Below, in pieces: positions 56,836 to 64,000 of a stretch of 64,000 nucleotides of DNA. The stretch comes from Brachybacterium muris. Its GTDB lineage: Bacteria; Actinomycetota; Actinomycetes; Actinomycetales; Dermabacteraceae. The position numbers and the translations under genes were made by a program. The stretch lies in assembly GCF_016907455.1 (NCBI RefSeq), contig NZ_JAFBCB010000001.1, positions 2,046,001 through 2,110,000 on the forward strand, in the 5' to 3' direction. Numbering within the stretch: position 1 is the stretch's first letter; the number at the start of each line of letters is the position of its first letter. The notes under the pieces were generated by a model. That model was not told the DNA's origin and searched no databases. It worked only from the letters and a program-made list of their open reading frames with translations.

Positions 56836-59800
56836 TCAGCCGCCGGCGCCCTCGAGTTCCTGGTTCGCTGCGATCGCCCTCTGCAGGGCATCGGCGACCC
56901 GGTCCTGGGCCTCGCCGTAGGCGGTCCAGTCACCTTCCGCCATCGCCGCCTCGGAGTCCTTGACGGCCTGGTCCATGTCGGCCAGGGCGCGGTCCAGCCG
57001 CTCCTGCGGGGTCCCGTCACCGGGGGCTGCCGGGGCCGGCGCCTCGGTCGTGGGATCGGCCGGAGCATCCGTTGCCGGGGCGTCCGTGGGCTGATCGGCA
57101 GGGGCGTCGCCGGGGGTCTCGACCTCGCCCTCACCGGTCTCGGTGTCGGCGGTGCCCTTGGCGCCGTCGGGGTCGGTGACCGCAGCATCACCGGCATCGG
57201 CACCGGAGTCGCCGCCGAACACCAGGTCCAGCGCCTCGTTCAGCGTGGGCGCGAACCCGATCTTCTCGCCGAAGGAGACCAGCACCATCTGCAGCAGCGG
57301 GTACTGGGTGCCACCACCGGAGGCCGAGGACTGCAGGTACACGGGCTGCACGTAGAGCAGGCCGCCACCGACGGGCAGGGTCAGGAGGTTTCCGTTGATG
57401 ACCTCGGAGTTGCCGGACTTCAGCAGGTTCAGCGCCTGGGACACGTTCGGCTCGGCGTTAAAGGTGGCCTGCACCTGACCGGGTCCGTTGACCGGGTTGG
57501 TGGCCGGGAGCACCAGCAGCGTCATGTCACCGAAGGTCTCCGCGGGGTTGCCCTCCAGGCTGCCCGTCTCGGAGTCCACGGCCAGGAACCCGGTGAGCAC
57601 GTTCTGCCCCTGGGCCGGGATGTAGCTGGAGGACAGCGTGAAGCGCGGATCATCCATCCCGGGCACCTGCATGGTGAGGTACATGGGCGGCTGCGGCGCC
57701 TGCTGACCCGCGGATCCATCCGGGTTCTGGGGGGCCGGCTGGGTGGGATCCGGGGGGATCTGCCAGAAGTCCTGCTGACCGAAGAAGTCATCCGCATCAG
57801 TGACGTGGTACGTGGCCAGCAGTTCGCGCTGCGCCTTGAAGTAGTCCGCGGGGTAGCGCAGGTGGCTCATCAGCTCGCCGCTGATCTCCGTCGCGGGCTG
57901 CAGGGCCTCGGGGAACACCTCGCCCCACGCCTTGAGGATCGGATCCTCCGTGTCCCAGGCGTACAGGGTCACCGATCCGTCGAAGGCGGAGACGGTGGCC
58001 TTGACGCCGTTGCGCATGTAGTTGGCCTGCCGCACCCGATTGCCAGCCGTCTCCCCCGGTGTGGTCTGGGAGTCGTTGATGGCGTCGTCCAGATTGACGC
58101 TGCGGGAGTACGGGTAGTGGGTGGTGGTGGTGTAGCCGTCGACCACCCACACCAGCTCACCGTCGACGACCGCCGGGTACATCTGCGAGTCCAGCGACAG
58201 GAACGGTGCCACCTCCCGCACCCGCTGCTGCGGGTCGCGGTCGTAGAGGATCTGCGACTCGGGGTTGACGTAGTCGGAGATGACGATGTTGGGGTCGCGG
58301 AACTTGATGGCGTACAGCAGGCGGTTGAAGAAGGTGCCCACCGACGGGCCGCCATCACCCTGGTAGGTGTTGTTCACCTGGGTGCCGCCGTCCTCTTCCC
58401 CGGTTCCGAGCTGGTAGTCGAACTCCTCGGGCTCGGCACCCTCGGGGGCGCCGACGATCGAGTAGTCCGGGGAGTGGCGGCCGAAGTACACCCGCTCCTC
58501 GTACTCGCCCAGGGCGCCCTCACCGGGCACGCCGGACTGCAGGAAGCTGGGCTCACCGTCGGCGTTGCGGCGGTTGCCGTAGGCGGCGGCGGTGCCGTAA
58601 CCATGGGTGTAGATGATGTGCTGGTCCACCCAGGAGCGGCTGTCCAGCTCGAACTGGTCCGGGCGCAGCTCGCGCACACCGATCACGGTGTCCTGCAGCG
58701 CGCCGTCGATCTCGTAGCGGTCCACGCTGAGCACCTCGTCGAAGCCCCAGTAGCGACGGTTGGCCTCGCGCTGCTCGAAGGTCTTGGAGACGATGTTGGG
58801 GTCCATCAGGCGGATCTGCGCGGTGGTCTCGGCGTCCTCGCGCAGTGCACCCGGGGAGGCGTCGGTGCTGGCGGCGTAGGAGACCTCGCGAACGCCGTCG
58901 ATGGCGAACGCGGCACGGGTGGCGTCGATGCTGCGCTGGATGTAGGGCTGCTCGAGGGCACGCTCATTGGGGTTGACCTGGAACTGCTGGATCGCCCAGG
59001 GGTAGAGGTTGCCCACCACCAGGGTGGACAGCACCATCAGGCCGGCACCGATGGCAGGGATCCGCCAGTCGGCGCGCACGATCCACACGATGAACAGCGA
59101 CGCGACGATCACTGCGGCGATCGCCAGGATGGTCTGCGCCGGCAGGATCGCCTTGACGTCGGTGTAGGAGGCGCCGTCGAAGCGACCGTGCGCAGTGGTC
59201 AGCAGGTCGTAGCGGTGGAACCAGTGCCCCAGGCCCAGCAGCAGAACGTACACGGTGGCCAGCACACCGAGATGACGACGGGCCGACTTGGTGACCTCGA
59301 GCCCGCTCTCCTGCCCCCAGGCGACACCGCCGTACAGGAAGTGGCCCACCACGGCGCCCACGATGGCGACCAGGCACACGAACTGCCCGAAGGCGATGAT
59401 CAGGTCGATCAGCGGCAGGGTGAACACGTAGAACGAGATGTCGTTGCCGAACACCGGATCGGTCTCACCGAAGGGCTGCGGGTGCAGGAACAGCTGCACG
59501 TCCTGCCAGCGCCGTGAGGCGGCCAGGCCCCCGAAGGCACCGATGATCAGGGGCGCCACGATGGTCAGGCCGCGACGCAACGGGTCCACCGCGGAGCGGA
59601 ACTGCTCCAGGGCCTCCTGTTCACGCGTGACCGGCGGGTACACGGGGCGCTTCGTGTAGGCGATGCGCAGGCTCAGGTACAGCGGGATCGCGAACAGCAC
59701 AAAGCCGATCACGAACAGGATCGCTTCGGTGATCCAGCGGGTCAGCAGCACGTCCGTACGGCCGAGCTGATCGAACCACAGATAGGTGGTCCACACCTCG

Positions 59801-59949
59801 GAGGCGATGATCAGCGCCACCACCAGCGCACCGAGCACCAGCGCGGTGATGCTCAACGGGTTCAGCCGGGGGCGGGACCCACCACCGGCCGCAGGCGCTG
59901 GGCGGGGGCGCGGGGACGGGTTGTCACCGAAGGGGACGGAGAAGCTCAC
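56836..59949 (-). CDS. UPF0182-family large membrane protein
   Basis: 1037 residues from GTG 59949 (GAGG site; longer frame to 60003 possible). About seven hydrophobic spans in the first ~320 residues, starting ITALVLGALVVALIIASEVW, then a large extracytoplasmic domain (~340-880), then an acidic Pro/Thr/Ala-rich tail and a final helical segment. The family (COG1615) is conserved in actinobacteria and its function is unknown. Divergent from the PPA1309-family gene, its usual neighbour. Confidence 0.92.
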   Translation of the reverse strand: MSFSVPFGDNPSPRPRPAPAAGGGSRPRLNPLSITALVLGALVVALIIASEVWTTYLWFDQLGRTDVLLTRWITEAILFVIGFVLFAIPLYLSLRIAYTKRPVYPPVTREQEALEQFRSAVDPLRRGLTIVAPLIIGAFGGLAASRRWQDVQLFLHPQPFGETDPVFGNDISFYVFTLPLIDLIIAFGQFVCLVAIVGAVVGHFLYGGVAWGQESGLEVTKSARRHLGVLATVYVLLLGLGHWFHRYDLLTTAHGRFDGASYTDVKAILPAQTILAIAAVIVASLFIVWIVRADWRIPAIGAGLMVLSTLVVGNLYPWAIQQFQVNPNERALEQPYIQRSIDATRAAFAIDGVREVSYAASTDASPGALREDAETTAQIRLMDPNIVSKTFEQREANRRYWGFDEVLSVDRYEIDGALQDTVIGVRELRPDQFELDSRSWVDQHIIYTHGYGTAAAYGNRRNADGEPSFLQSGVPGEGALGEYEERVYFGRHSPDYSIVGAPEGAEPEEFDYQLGTGEEDGGTQVNNTYQGDGGPSVGTFFNRLLYAIKFRDPNIVISDYVNPESQILYDRDPQQRVREVAPFLSLDSQMYPAVVDGELVWVVDGYTTTTHYPYSRSVNLDDAINDSQTTPGETAGNRVRQANYMRNGVKATVSAFDGSVTLYAWDTEDPILKAWGEVFPEALQPATEISGELMSHLRYPADYFKAQRELLATYHVTDADDFFGQQDFWQIPPDPTQPAPQNPDGSAGQQAPQPPMYLTMQVPGMDDPRFTLSSSYIPAQGQNVLTGFLAVDSETGSLEGNPAETFGDMTLLVLPATNPVNGPGQVQATFNAEPNVSQALNLLKSGNSEVINGNLLTLPVGGGLLYVQPVYLQSSASGGGTQYPLLQMVLVSFGEKIGFAPTLNEALDLVFGGDSGADAGDAAVTDPDGAKGTADTETGEGEVETPGDAPADQPTDAPATDAPADPTTEAPAPAAPGDGTPQERLDRALADMDQAVKDSEAAMAEGDWTAYGEAQDRVADALQRAIAANQELEGAGG

Positions 59950-60090
59950 AGAAGACCTCGTGTCGATCTCGGGTCCGGCGCCACCGCCACGAAGGAGGGG
60001 CACGGGGTCCGGGTACAGTGTGGTGCCCCCGTTGACGACGGCGGCCCGGCCATTCTGTCAGGTGAACCTGTAAGGGGACCTCTCAATCTG

Positions 60091-60663
60091 ATGACGAAAA
60101 CATCGCCCGACCCCCTCGACGCACCCACCGCTGCCCTGGCCGCCGCGGTGCTGGAGATCGCCCGCCACGTGGGCGACGACGCCATGGCCGCCCCACGCTG
60201 GTTCGCCCTGGCCAACAGCGCCCGTTTGCTGGCCGAGCAGCCCGGCCTGGCAGCCCTGCTGGGCGAGGAGTCCTCAACCATCATGGCTGCCGATGAGCTG
60301 CAGCTGATCTCCATCGAGCTGGATCACCACGAACCCGGCTCCGCGGCATCGGCCGATCACACCGACCCCTTGCAGGCCCTCACCGCAGTCGAATGGCCGG
60401 ACATGGCCAACGGCGCCGTTCTCGCCTGCGACCTCGCCCCTGAGCAGTGGATGGTACGAGCCCAGGACACCGACCCCACGGCCATCGACGCCGCTCAGGG
60501 CGAAGAGGCTCTCGGTGCGCTCCGGGTCGTGGTGGGTGCGCTGGAGGACGGGACCACCTGGTCGGCCCTGCGGCGGGCCGGGGAGCAGCAGTACACCCTC
60601 GGTGCCGCACTCCTCCCCGACCTCACCGCTGCCCTGCTGGAGAGCCTCCAACCGCCCCAGTGA
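60091..60663 (+). CDS. PPA1309-family protein
   Basis: 190 residues, soluble, acidic. Starts MTKTSPDPLDAPTAALAAAV; ALTAVEWPDMANGAVLACDL and the later ALRVVVGALEDGTTWSALRR are family signatures. Function unknown; nearly always beside UPF0182 in actinobacteria, as here. AAGGGGA site before the ATG. Confidence 0.88.
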   Translation: MTKTSPDPLDAPTAALAAAVLEIARHVGDDAMAAPRWFALANSARLLAEQPGLAALLGEESSTIMAADELQLISIELDHHEPGSAASADHTDPLQALTAVEWPDMANGAVLACDLAPEQWMVRAQDTDPTAIDAAQGEEALGALRVVVGALEDGTTWSALRRAGEQQYTLGAALLPDLTAALLESLQPPQ

Positions 60664-60673
60664 CGCAGCTGGC

Positions 60674-61198
60674 TCAGGGCGTTCCTACCAGGGCGCGCTC
60701 GGCTGCCTCGCCATCGGCGTCGACGTCGCCGACCAGACTGTCGGTGTCGTAGCCGCCCTCGTCCTGGCCGGTGGGCGCGGGCTTGATCTCCCCGGTGTCG
60801 TAGTCGAGGTCCGGCACGTCGGCGAGCTTGGGTGCCTTGGCGGGCTTGGTGAACGCGGAGGTGCCGAACGTGAGGTCGTGCCCGATCGTCTCGGCGTTCA
60901 GGGTGAGAGAGAAGAAGGGCTTGCCGTCGTCGTCGGTCCATTCGGTGCTGCCCAGGCGGCCGGTGGCCACCAGCGGCTGCCCCTTCTTCACCGAGGCCAG
61001 CACGTTGCGGGCCAATGCGCGGCGGGCGTAGACGTTCACGAACTCGGTCTTGCGATCGTTGTAGTCGTTGATGTCCTGGTCGTAGTATCGGGAGTTCACG
61101 GCGATGCGCACCATCACGCTGATGTCGCCGTTGGGGTACTGGGTCTCGCGGGGGTCACCGGTGGCGTTGCCGATCACGGTGGTACGGATGTCCTTCAT
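60674..61198 (-). CDS. Single-stranded DNA-binding protein (SsbB-like, no acidic tip)
   Basis: 174 residues. OB-fold ~1-110: VIGNATGDPRETQYPNGD, EFVNVYARRALARNVLASVK and KGQPLVATGRLG. The tail is acidic but ends ERALVGTP, lacking the DDDIPF-type tip through which canonical SSB recruits repair proteins. It is therefore probably a secondary SSB paralogue rather than the replication SSB. Monocistronic, convergent with the PPA1309 gene. Confidence 0.88.
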   Translation of the reverse strand: MKDIRTTVIGNATGDPRETQYPNGDISVMVRIAVNSRYYDQDINDYNDRKTEFVNVYARRALARNVLASVKKGQPLVATGRLGSTEWTDDDGKPFFSLTLNAETIGHDLTFGTSAFTKPAKAPKLADVPDLDYDTGEIKPAPTGQDEGGYDTDSLVGDVDADGEAAERALVGTP

Positions 61199-61423
61199 GG
61201 TGGTGTCCTTCCTCGGTGCGGGGACTGTCCCCTCGCCGGCTCCGTGCCGACCACCTCAGACTTCCCGCCTCAAATGCGGCGCACCATCGACCGTCGCGGA
61301 TTGGGGACGAACCCTCGATGGGGAGGAACCTCGCTGTGCGCGCCCCGCTGGCGTGCCCGCCTCATCGTTGCACCGTGACCGCCGGCGTACCTGTGGCGAC
61401 GTGCTCACCTGTCGCAGAACGCC

Positions 61424-61459
61424 GACGACCGGCCCCCTTGTCGGGGACCGGCCGTCGTT
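61424..61459 (-). terminator. Imperfect hairpin after sodA
   Basis: ACGAC-CGG-CCCC and GGGGACCGGCCGTCGT pair with a bulge, 18 bases past the sodA stop. Confidence 0.45.
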
Positions 61460-61476
61460 CGTGGATCGCGGGGCGA

Positions 61477-62106
61477 TCAGGCCTTCGGAACCACCAGGCC
61501 CGAGGCGTTGCTGCGTGCGTTCTCGAAGCGCGCCTGGACATCGGCCCAGTTCACGATCTTCCAGATCGCCTCGACGTAGTCCGCCTTGACGTTCTGGTAG
61601 TCCAGGTAGAAGGCGTGCTCCCACATGTCCAGCTGGAACAGCGGGATCGTGGCGACGGGGACACCGTTCTGCTGGTCGTAGAACTGCTCGATGACGAGGT
61701 TGCCACCGACCGGCTCGCACGCGAGCACGGCCCAGCCGGAGCCCTGGATGCCCAGCGCTGCGGCAGTGAAGTGCTTGCGGAAGGCGTCGAAGGAGCCGAA
61801 GTACTCGTCGATCGCGGAGGCGAGCTCACCGGTGGGCTTGTCGCCGCCCTCCGGGGAGAGGTTCTTCCAGAAGATCGAGTGGTTGGTGTGGCCGCCCAGG
61901 TTGAAGGCGAGATCCTTCGAGAGCTGGTTGACGTTGCCGAACTCGCCGGACTCGCGGGCCGCGGCCAGCTTCTCCAGGGCAGTGTTGGCGCCCTTGACGT
62001 AGGTGGCGTGATGCTTGGAGTGGTGAAGCTCCATGATCTTGCCGGAGATGGAGGGGGCCAGTGCCCCGTAGTCGTAGTCGAGATCCGGAAGCGTGTACTC
62101 CGCCAT
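61477..62106 (-). CDS. sodA: Superoxide dismutase (Mn/Fe type)
   Basis: 209 residues. It dismutates superoxide in the cytosol. Metal ligands: His in [12 protein letters not shown] (~27), His in [11 protein letters not shown] (~75), Asp and His in [13 protein letters not shown] (~160s). GSGWAVL is the Mn/Fe core block. ATG 62106 with GAGAGG at nine bases; an ATG three codons upstream is too close to that site. Metal preference cannot be settled by eye. Confidence 0.96.
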   Translation of the reverse strand: MAEYTLPDLDYDYGALAPSISGKIMELHHSKHHATYVKGANTALEKLAAARESGEFGNVNQLSKDLAFNLGGHTNHSIFWKNLSPEGGDKPTGELASAIDEYFGSFDAFRKHFTAAALGIQGSGWAVLACEPVGGNLVIEQFYDQQNGVPVATIPLFQLDMWEHAFYLDYQNVKADYVEAIWKIVNWADVQARFENARSNASGLVVPKA

Positions 62107-62219
62107 GTCGTCCATCCTCTCTGTTGGTCGTTCCGAGCCCGAGGGGGCCCGGTGCCCTTCCATCCTGCCACGATCACCCCGGGCATGGTGAGGGGCACCT
62201 GAACGGGCCGACCGGGCGT

Positions 62220-62873
62220 TCAGGTGGACAGGTCGATGTCGTCCCATCCCTGATGCGGGATCAGCGGCACCTGCAGCATCCACTCCAGGGCCCGGCGGCG
62301 CTCGAGGTGGACGTACGCCTCGACCGGGCCCGGGGAAGGCCTGCCCTGCAGGTGTGTCTCCGTGTGCCCCCAGGTCAGGACGTAGTGCAGGTCCAGCTGG
62401 GCTGCGATGTCCGCGAGTCCGCGTGGCTCGAGGGCGGTTCGCGAGCGCCGGTGCGGGGCCGTCTCTGCGGTGCGCAGTTCGGGCAGCAGGGCAGCGAGCT
62501 GGTCACCGCAGTAGCTAGCAGGGTCGAGATCCTCCACCAGCCCCAAGGTCCAGGCCAGGGCCCACGTGGCTTCGACGCAGACCTGCTCGGACGGGTCGAT
62601 CCCGGCCGCCCCGGCGAGGCGTGCGGACTCCGACGGGGTGATGCAGTCGATGAGGTCATTGTCTGCGAGCCAGGCGCGTCCCACCTCCGGTGGCATCCGC
62701 ATCGCGAGCCCGAGTCGCACGTTCAGCACCAGCAGTCGCTCGATGATCTCCTCGTGGGATCGCACAGCCAGGGGCTCTGCGCCGACGAGAGGCAGGTGCG
62801 GCGGTGGCATAGGGAATCCGAGCTCTCTCGCCACGGCGAGCGACCTCACGCGCAGCTGCTGCGGATCGGTCAA
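62220..62873 (-). CDS. DUF4272-family protein
   Basis: 217 residues. [14 protein letters not shown] at the start and the [34 protein letters not shown] and [13 protein letters not shown] blocks follow the DUF4272 pattern. Function unknown. It lies between sodA and the divergent helicase. Confidence 0.8.
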   Translation of the reverse strand: MTDPQQLRVRSLAVARELGFPMPPPHLPLVGAEPLAVRSHEEIIERLLVLNVRLGLAMRMPPEVGRAWLADNDLIDCITPSESARLAGAAGIDPSEQVCVEATWALAWTLGLVEDLDPASYCGDQLAALLPELRTAETAPHRRSRTALEPRGLADIAAQLDLHYVLTWGHTETHLQGRPSPGPVEAYVHLERRRALEWMLQVPLIPHQGWDDIDLST

Positions 62874-63002
62874 GGGGTCTCCTCCGTCATTGGATCTGCG
62901 GTCCCCTCATCGTGCCGGGTCGAGCCGCTCCCGTGGGAGACCCTCGGGGATCGCGTTCTGCGACGTGCTCCGAGTGTCCCACCCACGGTCCACAATGGGG
63001 CG

Positions 63003-64000
63003 GTGGCACCACGGGAGCAAGCAGCAAAGGGGCCGGCGTCCAGTGCGCTGGATCTGTTCAGCGCGCCCACGTCCCGCTGGTTCCGCGAGGCCTTCGGCTC
63101 CCCCACCCCCGCGCAGGAGGGCGCCTGGCGGGCCGTGTCGGCCGGGCAGGACACGCTGGTGGTGGCGCCGACGGGCTCCGGCAAGACCCTCGCCGCGTTC
63201 CTGGCCGCCATCGACCACCTCGCCTTCGGCCGAGGGGATGACGCAGACGATGCGCCCGGCACGAGCGTCCTGTACATCTCCCCCCTCAAGGCTCTGGGCG
63301 TGGACGTGGAGCGGAACCTCACCTCCCCGCTGATCGGCACCATGCGAGCCGCGGAGGTGCTGGGACATCCGCACCGCGGGATCGAGGTGGGGGTGCGCAC
63401 CGGTGACACGCCGCCAGCCGAGCGCCGGCGCCTCATCTCCCACCCCCCGGACGTGCTGATCACCACCCCGGAATCGCTGTTCCTGATGCTGTCCTCCCAG
63501 GCCAGGGAGACCCTGCGCTCGGTGCGCACGGTGATCGTGGACGAGGTGCATGCCGTGGCCGGCACCAAGCGCGGCGTGCACCTGGCGCTGTCCCTGGCCA
63601 GGTTGGACGCGCTCGCCGCGCACCCCGTGCAGCGGATCGGGCTGTCGGCCACGGTGGAGCCGGCCGATGAAGTCGCTGCATTCCTGGCCGGGCACGGCCG
63701 GCCCCGGGAGGTGGCGGTGGTGCGCCCGCCCTCCCAGAAGCGCTGGGACCTCTCGGTGCAGCTGCCCGTCCCGGATCTCACGGCGATCGAGCCGCCGGCC
63801 GATGCGGTGGACGAGGACGACGTCTCCGGCACCATCTGGCCGCACGTGGAGCGGGCGGTGCTGGAGGAAGTGCTGGCACACCGCTCCACCATCGTGTTCA
63901 CCAACTCCCGGCGACAGGCCGAGCGGCTCACCAGCAAGCTCAACCTGCTGCACCGCCGCCGCACAGCGCGGAATGCGGACGGCGAGGGCCGTGGAGAGGG
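63003..64000 (+). CDS. lhr: ATP-dependent helicase Lhr, N-terminal part
   Basis: 332 codons, open to the window end. Superfamily-2 motifs: Q-motif FGSPTPAQEGAW, Walker A APTGSGKTLAA, ISPLKALGVD, TTPESLFLML, DEVH in IVDEVHAVAGT, SAT in GLSATVEP, and motif IV IVFTNSRRQAERL. LKALGVD and the DEVHAVAG block mark the Lhr class, large DNA-repair helicases of ~1500 residues in actinobacteria. GTG start at 63003. Confidence 0.93.
   Translation, partial: MAPREQAAKGPASSALDLFSAPTSRWFREAFGSPTPAQEGAWRAVSAGQDTLVVAPTGSGKTLAAFLAAIDHLAFGRGDDADDAPGTSVLYISPLKALGVDVERNLTSPLIGTMRAAEVLGHPHRGIEVGVRTGDTPPAERRRLISHPPDVLITTPESLFLMLSSQARETLRSVRTVIVDEVHAVAGTKRGVHLALSLARLDALAAHPVQRIGLSATVEPADEVAAFLAGHGRPREVAVVRPPSQKRWDLSVQLPVPDLTAIEPPADAVDEDDVSGTIWPHVERAVLEEVLAHRSTIVFTNSRRQAERLTSKLNLLHRRRTARNADGEGRGE

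Overview
The window is high-GC actinobacterial chromosome. The markers are a SigR/RsrA-type redox sigma pair, 2-oxoglutarate decarboxylase (Kgd), a PPi-type phosphofructokinase, a 24-residue bL37-like ribosomal protein, UPF0182 next to a PPA1309-family gene, and GTG/TTG starts with ATGA/GTGA overlaps. Gene content fits a Dermabacteraceae/Brachybacterium-like organism, but that assignment is inference from style and synteny, not a database match.

Region 1 (1-13.6 kb) is core: lysA, hom, thrC, thrB, rho, then a fused sugar oxidoreductase with a LacI regulator, then rpmE and the first codons of a probable prfA, all on the minus strand. A fused trehalose synthase/phosphatase diverges from lysA. 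Together lysA-hom-thrC-thrB make lysine and threonine from aspartate semialdehyde.

Region 2 (13.7-20.1 kb) is a scrapyard of mobile DNA ending at tRNA-Arg(CCG). It holds an intact IS21-family element (copy 1, 5-bp target duplication) that splits an ISL3 transposase remnant, two IS3 remnants, an ISL3 5' remnant with its terminal repeat, an unrecognised membrane protein and an unrecognised 282-aa protein.

Region 3 (20.2-37.4 kb) is core again: tsaD and an M23 peptidase; a two-component pair; kgd; an SGNH hydrolase; bL37; sigR-rsrA divergent from doxX-aroA-rsgA-hisN; PPi-PFK; a calpain-like protein; and a second SGNH hydrolase.

Region 4 (37,474-56,621) is a 19.1-kb genomic island integrated at the 3' end of the initiator tRNA gene, bounded by a 41-bp direct repeat with one mismatch. 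Its tyrosine integrase is dead: it is frameshifted, split by an IS1380 element (ATGAG duplication) and truncated. The cargo is a broken XRE regulator, a gene truncated by a second inverted IS21 copy, a truncated SRAP gene, and a co-directional minus-strand cluster: XRE-ImmA/IrrE protease, PIN nuclease, a 60-aa protein, a helix-hairpin-helix protein, a 72-aa protein and a membrane protein. Then come an SLH fragment, a Cys-rich protein, an orphan RHH antitoxin and a complete type I restriction system (hsdM-hsdS-hsdR). The whole reads as a decaying defence island.

Region 5 (56.6-64 kb) is core: initiator tRNA, UPF0182, PPA1309-family gene, a tail-less SSB, sodA, DUF4272, and the 5' part of an Lhr helicase.
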